Assembly (NCBI GenBank): GCA_028285685.1
Contig: JANQOR010000002.1
Coordinates: 1 to 46,504 of the forward strand
Direction of reading: 5' to 3'
DNA: 46,504 bases
From: Cyclobacteriaceae bacterium
Lineage (GTDB): Bacteria > Bacteroidota > Bacteroidia > Cytophagales > Cyclobacteriaceae
Part shown: positions 25,241-36,505 of the stretch, piece after piece
Numbering within the stretch: the stretch's first letter is position 1
Layout: the number at the start of each line of letters is the position of its first letter
Position numbers and translations under genes: made by a program
Notes under the pieces: generated by a model
Told to the model about the DNA's origin: nothing
The model's database searches: none
What the model saw: only the letters and a program-made list of their open reading frames with translations

Positions 25241-26662
25241 TTATTTCCTAAGCTTCAATCCATACTTTTTTCCAAGATCCAGCATCATTCTGTATGCCTC
25301 CTCTTTGTCATTGGCAATTCGACCGTCCAGGATAGACTCTTTGATTTCAGATTTGATATCTCCAATCATTTTGGATGGTTGGATTTCAAAGGCTTCCAGG
25401 ATCATTTCACCGGTGACAGGCGGTTGGAAATTCATTATACGGTCACGCTCCTCCACCTCCCTTATTTTTCTTTCAACGCTAGTAAAATTTTTCTGATACC
25501 GCTGTACCCGCTCAGGGTTCTTTGAGGTCACATCGGCCCTGCATAGAATCATCAGATCTTTTACATCATTTCCAGCTTCAAAAACCATCCTTCGTACAGC
25601 CGAATCGGTCACCTGATTGTTTACAAGAGCAATTGGTCGAAGGTGGAGCCTCACCAATTTTTGAACGTACTTCATACGATCGTCCAAGGGCAGCTTCAAT
25701 CTCTTGAAGATGCGGGGCACCCACTTTGCACCCATATCTTCATGTCCATGAAAGGTCCATCCGGCTTTCTCGTTAAATCGTTGCGTAGCGGGCTTCGCAA
25801 TATCATGTAGAATTGCTGCCCATCTTAGCCAAAGGCTATCCGTCATTTCGCTAATGTTATCAAGGACTTGAAGTGTATGATAAAAATTATCCTTGTGACC
25901 TTTGCCATTGATTTTCTGAACACCTTGCAACTTAGACATCTCTGGAAAGATAATCTCTAGCAAACCTGAGTGGAACAAAAGCTTAAATCCGTAAGATGGA
26001 GTGTTCGATAAAATAATCTTGCTTAACTCATCAGTAACTCTCTCTTGAGAAACAATCGAGATCCGCTCTTTGCTATCAATTATGCCCTGAAATGTTTCAG
26101 CTTCAATATCGAATGAGAGCTGACTTGCAAAGCGAACAGCTCTCATCATTCGCAAAGGATCATCTGAAAAAGTGATTTCAGGTGTAAGTGGAGTTCTGAT
26201 CGTTTTTTTTCTCAAATCATCGATACCTTCAAAGGGATCAATCAGAGTTCCATAGTTATCGTCGCACAGACCAATTGCCATAGCGTTAATGGTAAAGTCC
26301 CTCCTATTCTGATCATCTGCAAGTGTTCCAGTCGAAACCTCGGGGTTTCGAGAGTCCTTGCGGTAAGATTCCTTCCTAGCACCAACGAACTCGAAGGCGT
26401 AACCTTCAAAATGAATCGAAGCTGTACCATAGTTTTTGAAAATAGAGAGTTTTGCCTTCTTTCCAAGTTGCTCAGAAACATGCTTAGCTAATTGAATACC
26501 ATCCCCAACACATACAAAATCAACATCCTTGGATGGCCTATCTAAAATCAAATCACGTACGTAACCACCAACAACATACGTCTCAAGCTCAAGTTTCCTT
26601 GAAGCCGATCTTACTGTCTCAAAGATGGAATGCTTATCTAGGTGATCCGCAAAAGAATTCAT
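25241..26662 (-). CDS. CCA tRNA nucleotidyltransferase with HD domain
   Basis: A 473-residue class II nucleotidyltransferase. The head domain has V-V-G-G-Y-V-R-D (31-37) and catalytic D46/D48 in S-K-D-V-D-F-V, then the R-R-D-F-T-I-N-A-M-A motif (120-129) and D-P-L-R-M-M-R-A-V-R-F (168-178). An HD phosphohydrolase domain has H-D at 286-287 (A-I-L-H-D-I-A-K-P) and H-G-H-E near 305. Together they fit the enzyme that adds CCA to tRNA 3' ends, with the HD part seen in many bacterial forms; the gene could also be a poly(A) polymerase paralogue. It is divergent from ligA. Confidence 0.9.
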   Translation of the reverse strand: MNSFADHLDKHSIFETVRSASRKLELETYVVGGYVRDLILDRPSKDVDFVCVGDGIQLAKHVSEQLGKKAKLSIFKNYGTASIHFEGYAFEFVGARKESYRKDSRNPEVSTGTLADDQNRRDFTINAMAIGLCDDNYGTLIDPFEGIDDLRKKTIRTPLTPEITFSDDPLRMMRAVRFASQLSFDIEAETFQGIIDSKERISIVSQERVTDELSKIILSNTPSYGFKLLFHSGLLEIIFPEMSKLQGVQKINGKGHKDNFYHTLQVLDNISEMTDSLWLRWAAILHDIAKPATQRFNEKAGWTFHGHEDMGAKWVPRIFKRLKLPLDDRMKYVQKLVRLHLRPIALVNNQVTDSAVRRMVFEAGNDVKDLMILCRADVTSKNPERVQRYQKNFTSVERKIREVEERDRIMNFQPPVTGEMILEAFEIQPSKMIGDIKSEIKESILDGRIANDKEEAYRMMLDLGKKYGLKLRK

Positions 26663-26666
26663 GCTG

Positions 26667-26674
26667 CAAAAATA
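26667..26674 (-). promoter_or_regulatory. Candidate -7 promoter element of the CCA-transferase gene
   Basis: Minus-strand TATTTTTG (TAnnTTTG) ends 4 bases before the ATG at 26662, which would give a leaderless or nearly leaderless transcript. No well-spaced -33 TTG is present. Confidence 0.35.
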
Positions 26675-26739
26675 GAGATATGATCAACCAAAAAGTCGCA
26701 TAAGTAGAGGTTGACGAAAAGAAAAATAATTGGCGTGAT

Positions 26740-29278
<2,539 letters not shown>

Positions 29279-29279
29279 A

Positions 29280-30161
29280 ATGAAGGAAAAGTTCGGAGGG
29301 ACAGGTGTTGCCTTAGCCACACCTATGAATGAAGATTTAAGTATAGATTATCGCTCTCTTGAAAAACTTGTCAACCTAACAATTGATGGTGGCGTCAATT
29401 ACTTGGTTGTGATGGGAACTACAGGAGAATCTCCCACAATCTCCTGGAATGAAAAACTTGAGGCCCTCTCCTATATACAGAAAGTAAACTCGGGGCGAGT
29501 TCCTATTGTATTTGGACTTGGCGGCAACAACACACGTGAATTGATCAATCAGTCAAAAGAACTCACTCATTACGAGATAGATGCAATACTATCTGTAAGC
29601 CCGTACTATAGCCGGCCTTCTCAAAAAGGAATACAACGGCACTACGAAATGATTTCCAATGAATTTAACGCTCCTGTCATTCTATACAACGTACCCTCAA
29701 GAACGGCTTCTAATATTGAGGCGGAAACAACTCTTGCCTTAGCTGAGCACGAGAATATCATAGGGATGAAAGAAGCTTCAGGTGATTTAGAACAATGCCT
29801 GGAGATCATTCTTAACAAACCGGAGGATTTTCTACTCCTTTCGGGAGATGATGGAGGTACATGTGAACTGATAAAAAACGGCGCGGAAGGAGTAATTTCC
29901 GTCATCGCTAATATTTTGCCGAAAGAATTCACTTTTATGGTTAATGCCATGTTGGATGGCAATCTGAATGCGGGTAAAAAACTGAATAAATCTTTGGAAA
30001 AAGCCTATGAGCTACTGTCTTCCGAGGGCAATCCGGTTTCGTTAAAAGCGGGGCTCTTCGTCGATGAGTTGTGCAGGGATACTGTACGTCCTCCTCTTCT
30101 GGAGGCATCTACCGAATTGAAGAACACCTGGCGAGACTACCTCAGAAAAATCAGAGCATAA
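29280..30161 (+). CDS. dapA: 4-hydroxy-tetrahydrodipicolinate synthase
   Basis: A 293-residue TIM-barrel enzyme. It condenses pyruvate and aspartate semialdehyde, the first committed step to diaminopimelate and lysine. Schiff-base lysine K164 is in I-I-G-M-K-E-A-S-G-D; the proton relay T47-T48 lies in G-T-T-G-E, with Y110 (S-P-Y-Y) and Y136 in L-Y-N-V-P, and R141 follows. Positions match the E. coli enzyme within a few residues. It is the last gene of the ligA-DUF6913-dapA unit, ended by a strong hairpin. It supplies the peptidoglycan precursor meso-DAP. Confidence 0.97.
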   Translation: MKEKFGGTGVALATPMNEDLSIDYRSLEKLVNLTIDGGVNYLVVMGTTGESPTISWNEKLEALSYIQKVNSGRVPIVFGLGGNNTRELINQSKELTHYEIDAILSVSPYYSRPSQKGIQRHYEMISNEFNAPVILYNVPSRTASNIEAETTLALAEHENIIGMKEASGDLEQCLEIILNKPEDFLLLSGDDGGTCELIKNGAEGVISVIANILPKEFTFMVNAMLDGNLNAGKKLNKSLEKAYELLSSEGNPVSLKAGLFVDELCRDTVRPPLLEASTELKNTWRDYLRKIRA

Positions 30162-30193
30162 AAAAAGGGAGCAAATGCTCCCAAATTTTTTTT
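30162..30193. terminator. Bidirectional terminator between dapA and the histone-like gene
   Basis: The stem GGGAGCA-AA-TGCTCCC (30167-30182) is flanked by an A run on the left and a T run on the right, so it can end transcripts from dapA (plus) and from the histone-like gene (minus). Confidence 0.88.
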
Positions 30194-30211
30194 AGCGGTA
30201 ATCAATTAATC

Positions 30212-30388
30212 TTACCCTTTGTTTTTAATATCCTGAACTTCTAGTCTGATAGATTGGGCTAGGTTTTTCATCTCTTGCATTCCTTTTCTTACTCTGGTTC
30301 CAGCGGCATTGTTACCCTTGTCATAGAATTTGTCAAAATCCGCCTCAAGAGAATCTACTAAATTTCTAAGTTCGTTAAATCTACTCAT
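30212..30388 (-). CDS. Histone H1-like small protein
   Basis: A 58-residue frame, ATG to TAA, reading M-S-R-F-N-E-L-R-N-L-V-D-S-L-E-A-D-F-D-K-F-Y-D-K-G, then A-A-G-T-R-V-R-K-G-M-Q-E-M-K and an end V-Q-D-I-K-N-K-G. This is the pattern of the Bacteroidota protein annotated as histone H1 (Hc1-related): F-x-K-F-Y-D-K-G-N-x-A-A-G-T-R-V-R-K-x-M-Q. It is helical and basic; DNA or RNA association is suggested by the name only. It lies between dapA and the oxoamine synthase gene, transcribed against dapA and ending at the shared terminator. Confidence 0.88.
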   Translation of the reverse strand: MSRFNELRNLVDSLEADFDKFYDKGNNAAGTRVRKGMQEMKNLAQSIRLEVQDIKNKG

Positions 30389-30478
30389 AATTATAAGGTA
30401 ATAAGGTTATTGATAAAATTAAAGATGAGGCAATATAGCCCCAAATTGCTTAATAATCACGTTTTATTGAAGTATTTA

Positions 30479-31741
30479 TTAAGTTTTTGCCAGCATTGCG
30501 CCTTCCACTCCAGCTTCTCTATACACCCCTTCATCAAGCTTAGATTTTATTGAATCGAAGGCATTTAATGTCAACTCCACATCGTCCAATGTATGCATTG
30601 CTGTTGGTATAATTCTTAGAATAACCATCCCTTTTGGAACCACGGGATAAACGATCATCGAACAGAATATTTTGTAGTTCTCTCTAAGGTCCCGAACCAT
30701 ATTACATGCTTCCAATACTTCTCCATTCAGTACTACAGGAGTTACCGGAGAATTGGTCGTTCCAATGTTAAATCCACGATCTCTGAATCCACCTTGAATG
30801 GCGTTTACAATCGTCCACAATTTTTCTCTCAATTCAGGCATCGTTCGAAGCATATCCAATCGCTTAAGCCCACCAACTACCAACGGCATGGGAAGTGACT
30901 TGGCATAGATCTGAGAACGCACTTTATATCTTAAGTGATTTACAATATTGGTCGGGCCAGCTATAAAGGCACCAATACTTGCCATTGATTTGGCAAACGT
31001 CGAAAAGTAGATATCTATCTCATCCTGCACTCCGTGGTACTCCCCGGTTCCAGCGCCAGTTTCGCCCATGGTGCCAAAACCATGTGCATCATCAACCAAA
31101 AGCCTGAAATCGTATTTTTTCTTCAATGCTGCAATTGCAGCAAGATTCCCAGTGTTACCGCTCATTCCAAAAACACCCTCGGTAATTACTAAAACACCTC
31201 CGCCCTGCTCATTTGCAAGCTTCTCCGCCCTTTTAAGCTGTCTCTCACAGTTTTCTATGTCATTATGCGGGAAGACATACCTTTTCCCAATGTGCATCCT
31301 CAAAGCATCGATAATGCAGGCGTGGCACTCTGCATCATAGACCACAACATCTTTCCTGTCAACCAGGGCGTCTATTACAGACATGATCCCCTGATAGCCA
31401 TAGTTCAATAGCATTCCAGTAGGCTTTTGAACAAAATCTGCCAATTCTTGCTCCAATTGGTCGTGAAGGTCAGAATTTCCCGTCATCATTCTGGCTCCCA
31501 TAGGATAGCCAAGACCCCACTCTTTTGTGGCATCTGCGTCCGCTTTCCTAATCTCAGGATGGTTTGCTAGTCCAAGGTAGTTGTTCAAACTCCACGCCAA
31601 CACCTCCTGGCCTTTAAATTTCATTCTAGGCTGAATCTCCCCCTCTAGTTTTGGAAAGAAATAGTAATTCACATCCTCATCAAGGAACGAGTACTGCCCC
31701 AATGCCCCCTTATCGCTTAATAGCTTGTCAAATAAATCCAT
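30479..31741 (-). CDS. PLP-dependent alpha-oxoamine synthase (serine palmitoyltransferase or cysteate acyltransferase type)
   Basis: A 420-residue fold-type I enzyme. The PLP lysine is K251 in S-T-F-A-K-S-M-A-S-I-G; H140 (D-A-E-C-H-A-C) stacks on the ring, and D217 in L-V-D-D-A-H-G-F-G binds the pyridine nitrogen. The family condenses an amino acid with an acyl-thioester. In Bacteroidota relatives make sphingolipid bases from serine (SPT) or capnine sulfonolipid bases from cysteate; glycine C-acetyltransferase is a third option. Sequence alone does not choose among them. A -7 element lies at 31779-31786. It is monocistronic and divergent from the biotin carboxylase gene. Confidence 0.85.
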   Translation of the reverse strand: MDLFDKLLSDKGALGQYSFLDEDVNYYFFPKLEGEIQPRMKFKGQEVLAWSLNNYLGLANHPEIRKADADATKEWGLGYPMGARMMTGNSDLHDQLEQELADFVQKPTGMLLNYGYQGIMSVIDALVDRKDVVVYDAECHACIIDALRMHIGKRYVFPHNDIENCERQLKRAEKLANEQGGGVLVITEGVFGMSGNTGNLAAIAALKKKYDFRLLVDDAHGFGTMGETGAGTGEYHGVQDEIDIYFSTFAKSMASIGAFIAGPTNIVNHLRYKVRSQIYAKSLPMPLVVGGLKRLDMLRTMPELREKLWTIVNAIQGGFRDRGFNIGTTNSPVTPVVLNGEVLEACNMVRDLRENYKIFCSMIVYPVVPKGMVILRIIPTAMHTLDDVELTLNAFDSIKSKLDEGVYREAGVEGAMLAKT

Positions 31742-31778
31742 TTAGTCGTATTAATCTCCAGTTTTCTTAAACAAGGTG

Positions 31779-31786
31779 CAAATTTA
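31779..31786 (-). promoter_or_regulatory. Candidate -7 promoter element of the oxoamine synthase gene
   Basis: Minus-strand TAAATTTG (TAnnTTTG) lies 37 bases before the ATG at 31741. A -33 TTG is not apparent. Confidence 0.4.
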
Positions 31787-31847
31787 GCAGTATTGTACAT
31801 ATTATGAATACTTTCAGATTTGATAAACTTGCGGTAAGGTTTGAAAT

Positions 31848-33332
31848 ATGTCAATAAAGAAGATATTAGTAGCAAATAGAGGAGAAATCGCCATTCGCGT
31901 AATGCGATCAGCTAAGGAAATGGGAATCGCCACAGTAGCCGTTTATAGCGATGCTGACAAACTTTTACCTCATGCTTCGTACGCCGATGAAGCGATCAAC
32001 ATTGGCCCCGCTCCCGCATCTGAATCTTACCTAGTACAGGAAAAGATCATCGAAGCCTGTAAAACAACAGGAGCAGATGCCATTCATCCGGGCTATGGTT
32101 TTTTGTCTGAAAATGCGGCATTTGCAGATAAAGTGGAAAAAGCCGGAATCAATTTCATTGGTCCTTCGTCGAAAGCGATCAGCGTGATGGGAGACAAGTT
32201 GACTTCCAAACAGACTGTGCAGAAATTCAATGTGCCGCTAGTACCTGGAATGGATAAACCAATAAATGATGTTGAGAAAGCGAAGAAGGTAGCTGATGAA
32301 ATTGGATATCCCATTATGATCAAGGCAAGTGCAGGTGGTGGAGGTAAAGGCATGAGGATCGTAAACGATAAGAAAGATTTTGAGGAACAGATGGAACGTG
32401 CCATGAGCGAAGCAAGAAATTCGTTTGGCAACGATGAGGTCTTTGTTGAAAAATATATCGCATCTCCAAAGCACATTGAAGTTCAGGTATTAGGAGACAA
32501 ACATGGAAATATTGTTCATCTGTTCGAAAGGGAATGTAGTATTCAGCGAAGGCATCAAAAAGTGGTTGAGGAAGCCCCTTCTGCGCTATTAACAGAGGAA
32601 AGGCGAATGAAAATTGGTGAAGCAGCGATCAACGTGGCTAAGTCCTGTGCCTACTTTGGCGCGGGTACGGTTGAATTCATTGCAGACGAAAATCTTGATT
32701 TTTATTTCCTGGAAATGAATACACGGCTTCAGGTTGAGCATCCAGTTACAGAATTGATCACTGGTGTCGATCTTGTAAAAGAACAAATCAAGATTGCCGA
32801 TAACCAACCTCTGTCATTTAGACAGGAAGATTTGAAGGTTCAGGGACATAGTCTTGAGGTACGGGTGTATGCGGAGGATCCGGCGAATAACTTTTTACCG
32901 GATACCGGGAAGCTGATATCGTATGTAAGACCGCAGGGTGCTGGGGTTCGTGTGGATGACGGGTATGAAGAGGGATTGGATGTTTCTATATACTATGATC
33001 CGATGATTGCCAAGCTTATATCTTATGGCAAGGACAGAAATGAGGCGATCGAACGGATGAAACGCGCAATCCACGAATATCAAATAGCAGGAGTTAAGAC
33101 TACACTGCCATTCTGCGATTTTGTTCTCAGGCATCAAGAATTTTTAGACGGTTCGTTCACAACGAAATTTGTAGAAACACATTTCACTCCGGAGGTGCTG
33201 GAGGAAGTAGTTGATAAGGAGCTATCCGAAGCTGCCCTAGCGGTTGCTTATCAAGAATTCAGTAGAAGGAAGGTTCAGGTTGCCAGAAATGATACAAAGC
33301 TCGGCAAATGGAAATCGAGAGTTAGGAACTAA
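31848..33332 (+). CDS. Biotin carboxylase subunit (acetyl- or propionyl-CoA carboxylase)
   Basis: A 494-residue ATP-grasp enzyme. N-terminal I-L-V-A-N-R-G-E-I-A (6-15), H-P-G-Y-G-F-L-S-E-N (80-89), the ATP loop G-G-G-G-K-G-M-R (163-170) and the catalytic E-M-N-T-R-L-Q-V-E-H stretch near 290 are intact. It carboxylates the biotin of a carrier protein using bicarbonate and ATP. About 45 residues longer than AccC of E. coli and without a BCCP domain, it is closer to the standalone subunit seen in acyl-CoA carboxylases of Bacteroidota. No biotin carrier or transferase gene is next to it. It shares one base (TAATG) with the DUF1015 gene. Confidence 0.92.
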   Translation: MSIKKILVANRGEIAIRVMRSAKEMGIATVAVYSDADKLLPHASYADEAINIGPAPASESYLVQEKIIEACKTTGADAIHPGYGFLSENAAFADKVEKAGINFIGPSSKAISVMGDKLTSKQTVQKFNVPLVPGMDKPINDVEKAKKVADEIGYPIMIKASAGGGGKGMRIVNDKKDFEEQMERAMSEARNSFGNDEVFVEKYIASPKHIEVQVLGDKHGNIVHLFERECSIQRRHQKVVEEAPSALLTEERRMKIGEAAINVAKSCAYFGAGTVEFIADENLDFYFLEMNTRLQVEHPVTELITGVDLVKEQIKIADNQPLSFRQEDLKVQGHSLEVRVYAEDPANNFLPDTGKLISYVRPQGAGVRVDDGYEEGLDVSIYYDPMIAKLISYGKDRNEAIERMKRAIHEYQIAGVKTTLPFCDFVLRHQEFLDGSFTTKFVETHFTPEVLEEVVDKELSEAALAVAYQEFSRRKVQVARNDTKLGKWKSRVRN

Positions 33333-34636
33333 TGGCTGAAATTAAACCACTTAGGGCATGGAGATATAGCCCTGAATACATTGAAAACATAGAAAACCTT
33401 GTATCCCCGCTTTTCGATGTTGTTTCCAAAAAACAACGAGAATACCTGTACAAAAACCCTTACTCGAGTATTCATCTCTCAGTTCCCAATGGTGAGGATC
33501 CGGTTAATGACGCAGTTAAAACACTCGCAGAATGGAAAGCCACAGGAGTGATCCGACAGGACCACCTACCCTCTATATATGTCTACTACCAATATTTCAA
33601 TTTACCTGGGAGCAATCGACAGTATTGTCGGAAGGGGTTCATTGCAAACCTGAGGGTCTACGACTGGGAGGAAGGAGTTTTGTTGAGGCACGAAAATACC
33701 ATGCCTCATTCGGTAAATGATCGCATGGATCTTTTGAACAAGACTGAACTGAATGTAAGTCCAACGCATGGCCTCTACACGGACCCCGAGATGAGCATTG
33801 AAAAATTTCTGGATGATGCAATGGAAACTCCCCTATACGAAACTGAGGATTACCAGGGTGTCCGAGATGTTTTTGCGGTGATCCATGATGCAAAAACTAT
33901 ACAGCGAATCATTGACATTATACGAGATAAAAAAATAATTCTTGCAGACGGACACCATAGATATGAAGGTTCATTAGTAAACCAAAAGAAGTGCGAAGAG
34001 GAAAACCCTGAACACACCGGGAATGAGGGCTACAATTACCATATGATGTGGTTTACCAACACCGAGGCTGACAATCTTCGGATTTTGCCAACTCACAGAC
34101 TCGTAAAAAACCTACCCAACTTTTCCCAAGAGCAGTTTGTGGAGAACCTTAGTCACTATTTCACTATAAAACCGATTTCTGAGCCATCTATTGTCAATGA
34201 AGTAATCTTAGGGAAAAAATGGGCTTTCGGGCTGATACTCAAAGATCAAGCGTACAAGATCCAACTCAATCCTGAACTAATACACCTTATTGATTGGAAT
34301 TTTCCATCGGCTATAAAGGAATTGGACTTGACTGTCATGCATTATTTCGTACTTGAGAAATGTCTGGGTATCCCAGGGAAAGATCAACGCAACAGTAGGA
34401 ATTTGACTTTCGAAAGAAATTTCACAAAGTCTGTAAACGAAGTGGAAAACGGGGACGCTCACTTCGCTATCATCACAAAGGACATATCAATCGAAACGGT
34501 TAAAGAAGTCTGCTACAGTGGCTACACGCTACCTCAGAAATCCACCTATTTTTATCCTAAGGTTATTTGCGGTTTTCTCTTTGGATCGATCAAAGAGGAT
34601 GAATTCAATTCATTTTTCGATGATGCCTTCCAATAG
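33332..34636 (+). CDS. DUF1015-family protein
   Basis: A 434-residue cytosolic protein. The family features seen are the N-terminal R-A-W-R-Y and S-P-L-F-D-V-V-S, the N-P-Y-S-S-I-H-L-S stretch, R-H-E-N-T (115-119), and the strongly conserved I-I-L-A-D-G-H-H-R-Y-E-G near 205. The latter His pair suggests a nucleotide or phosphate-handling site; DUF1015 proteins resemble ParB/serine-kinase-like folds, but this protein has no proven activity. It is coupled to the biotin carboxylase upstream by a 1-base overlap and to maf downstream by 17 bases. Confidence 0.9.
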   Translation: MAEIKPLRAWRYSPEYIENIENLVSPLFDVVSKKQREYLYKNPYSSIHLSVPNGEDPVNDAVKTLAEWKATGVIRQDHLPSIYVYYQYFNLPGSNRQYCRKGFIANLRVYDWEEGVLLRHENTMPHSVNDRMDLLNKTELNVSPTHGLYTDPEMSIEKFLDDAMETPLYETEDYQGVRDVFAVIHDAKTIQRIIDIIRDKKIILADGHHRYEGSLVNQKKCEEENPEHTGNEGYNYHMMWFTNTEADNLRILPTHRLVKNLPNFSQEQFVENLSHYFTIKPISEPSIVNEVILGKKWAFGLILKDQAYKIQLNPELIHLIDWNFPSAIKELDLTVMHYFVLEKCLGIPGKDQRNSRNLTFERNFTKSVNEVENGDAHFAIITKDISIETVKEVCYSGYTLPQKSTYFYPKVICGFLFGSIKEDEFNSFFDDAFQ

Positions 34637-35204
34637 TCTCATTTTAGGGTCGCAATCGCCTCGAAGAAAGCAACTACTTGAAGAGGCAGGGTTTAAGTTC
34701 AGAGTAGAAACTATTGATTTTGACGAGGTTTTCCCGCAAGACATGCCAGTCCATAATGTCGCCGAGTATCTCGCAACTGAAAAGAATAAAGCATTTAGAA
34801 AAATCCATAAGAAAGAAATAGTTCTCACTGCCGATACTGTCGTAATCGTAAATAACAAAATACTAGGGAAACCCAAAAATGAAGATGAGGCGATCAATAT
34901 GCTCAGCAGTTTATCGGGCATCGTTCATCAAGTTGTTACGGGCATATGCATCAGCAACGATACAAAGCAACATTCCACTAGTGTCACCACCGAGGTTAAA
35001 GTGAAACCTCTTTCGATTAAAGAGATCAACCATTACATCTCCAATTTCAGTCCTTTTGATAAAGCTGGGGCTTACGGTATTCAAGAGTGGTTCGGACTGG
35101 TAGCCGTAGAGTGGGTCAAAGGTTCATACTACAATGTTGTTGGTTTGCCCGTCGATAAAGTTTACAACCTTCTAACAGAAGATTTTGATCTAGTCATTTT
35201 CTAG
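34620..35204 (+). CDS. maf: Maf-family nucleotide pyrophosphatase
   Basis: About 194 residues; two adjacent ATGs (34620, 34623) are possible starts, both inside the end of the DUF1015 gene. Signature S-Q-S-P-R-R-K-Q-L-L-E-E-A-G is near residue 10, the catalytic D lies in L-T-A-D-T-V-V, and G-K-P-K-N-E-D-E-A and D-K-A-G-A-Y-G-I-Q-E match the family. Maf proteins hydrolyse non-canonical or canonical NTPs (dTTP/UTP type) to monophosphates and can affect septation. The stop codon is convergent with that of the DltX-like gene, sharing the palindrome CTAG at 35201-35204. Confidence 0.93.
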   Translation: MMPSNSLILGSQSPRRKQLLEEAGFKFRVETIDFDEVFPQDMPVHNVAEYLATEKNKAFRKIHKKEIVLTADTVVIVNNKILGKPKNEDEAINMLSSLSGIVHQVVTGICISNDTKQHSTSVTTEVKVKPLSIKEINHYISNFSPFDKAGAYGIQEWFGLVAVEWVKGSYYNVVGLPVDKVYNLLTEDFDLVIF

Positions 35205-35338
35205 TAGTCCAAATAGCGAAACTCTCCTGCTTCAGCAGGCAAAAAATAGTACACCAGAAAGATCAACCCTGTGTACCACAGTACGATCAAAACATCAGCT
35301 GTTTTCTTGCCAAATGCTTTAAATAGGAATTGATACAT
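35201..35338 (-). CDS. DltX-like single-pass microprotein
   Basis: A 45-residue frame (ATG to TAG) begins M-Y-Q-F-L-F-K-A-F-G-K-K-T-A-D, has one membrane helix (about 15-33: V-L-I-V-L-W-Y-T-G-L-I-F-L-V) and ends E-F-R-Y-L-D-Y. The end resembles the DltX C-terminal motif F-x-Y-x-x-F (F40, Y42, Y45), whose tyrosine carries the acyl group between DltB and DltD in the Gram-positive dlt pathway. It starts 12 bases after the MBOAT stop codon, the position expected for a DltX partner. The helix orientation would put the C-terminus outside the cytoplasm. I rate the gene itself as likely; the DltX assignment is inference from motif and context. Confidence 0.72.
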   Translation of the reverse strand: MYQFLFKAFGKKTADVLIVLWYTGLIFLVYYFLPAEAGEFRYLDY

Positions 35339-35350
35339 AGATTCAAATTG

Positions 35351-36505
35351 TTAGAAGCCGAGCAGTACCCTAAAAACATCAACCGACTTAGCAAGGGAGT
35401 CCTCCTTAATCCAAGCAAAGCTCACAATTGTGAAGTTCAATGTAAGCAATACGGAAAAAAAATCCCAGGCCCTTTGCAATGGAGGATTCAGACTAAGATT
35501 GACATATCGATTAAAAACATACCAGCCCATAATACCTAAACCGTGGAACATGGCCCAAGCCACATATCTGAAAGATATCTCGTGCCAAAGCCCTAGCACA
35601 ATCATCGATGCCAAAATTGCAAACCACGGAAGCCGACTCATCGATGAGACAGGCATGAAAATGTAATCTCTACACCATTGAGACAGTGAGATATGCCATC
35701 TTTTCCAGAAATCATTAATGTTTCTTGCCAGAAATGGATAGTTGAAATTCTCCATAACTCTTATTCCTAGGAGAGATGAAAATCCAATGGCAACATCAGA
35801 GTACCCAGCAAACTGCATGTAAGAATTACCCGCATAGCTTACGCAATCCAGATAGGTATGAAGCCAAATTTGTGAGTCATCCAGAGTCTCTACAAACCCC
35901 GCCAGTGCCGATGAAAATAAATAGTTACCTAGTACTACGATCTTGACTAAACCATATAGTATCCTCTCCAATCCATTTGAGAACATTTCTTGGTTCCATC
36001 GCCTTCTTCTTATTTCCCTGTACCAATCGCCAATTCTTATGATCGGACCAACAAGAATCACGGGAAAGTATAGCATATACGCTAGAAAGATATTTATCGG
36101 AATATGTTCATCATTGCCCTTGTACACTTCTATCGAGTAATGAATTAGTCTGAAAACATAGTAAGACATCCCTAGTGGTAAGGCGGATTGCATCCAAACA
36201 TTCGTTTCCATGGAACTGACAACCTTGAAGCACGCAAATAGGATAGCAAGAAGCAAAATGGCAAGAAGTACAAGGAATTGAAATCTGTCTCTCTTCTTTG
36301 CCAGATAATAAGTACACAGAGAAGACGAGAGCAAGACAACAAGGGAAACAAAATCGGCAAATCCAATGAACAATAGGCATGAAACATTAACAGATGAAAT
36401 CTGATATTTCTCGGGTAAAACCCATGCTAAAAATGCACACGGTAGAGCGAATGAGAGAAAAAGCAGTAGTTCTTCCAAATACTTCTTATCTATTTTTAGA
36501 TTCAA
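35351..36505 (-). CDS. MBOAT-family membrane O-acyltransferase, DltB-like
   Basis: A 384-residue polytopic protein with about nine to eleven hydrophobic segments. The MBOAT landmarks are F-W-K-R-W-H-I-S-L-S-Q-W-C-R-D-Y (H271), L-G-L-W-H-E-I (H308) and A-M-F-H-G-L-G (H321); H308 is the likely catalytic histidine. The Q-F-A-G-Y-S-D-V-A-I-G stretch at 231-241 also fits the family. DltB-like MBOATs take an acyl group from a carrier protein in the cytoplasm and move it to a periplasmic acceptor. The start reads as TTG, 20 bases inside the end of the SGNH gene, so translation is probably coupled. No in-frame ATG lies near, which lowers confidence in the exact start. Confidence 0.9.
   Translation of the reverse strand: MNLKIDKKYLEELLLFLSFALPCAFLAWVLPEKYQISSVNVSCLLFIGFADFVSLVVLLSSSLCTYYLAKKRDRFQFLVLLAILLLAILFACFKVVSSMETNVWMQSALPLGMSYYVFRLIHYSIEVYKGNDEHIPINIFLAYMLYFPVILVGPIIRIGDWYREIRRRRWNQEMFSNGLERILYGLVKIVVLGNYLFSSALAGFVETLDDSQIWLHTYLDCVSYAGNSYMQFAGYSDVAIGFSSLLGIRVMENFNYPFLARNINDFWKRWHISLSQWCRDYIFMPVSSMSRLPWFAILASMIVLGLWHEISFRYVAWAMFHGLGIMGWYVFNRYVNLSLNPPLQRAWDFFSVLLTLNFTIVSFAWIKEDSLAKSVDVFRVLLGF

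Noticed and set aside
25139-25525. 128-codon plus-strand frame over the TPR and CCA-transferase genes
   Set aside because: It is antisense to two well-supported genes and has no family features.
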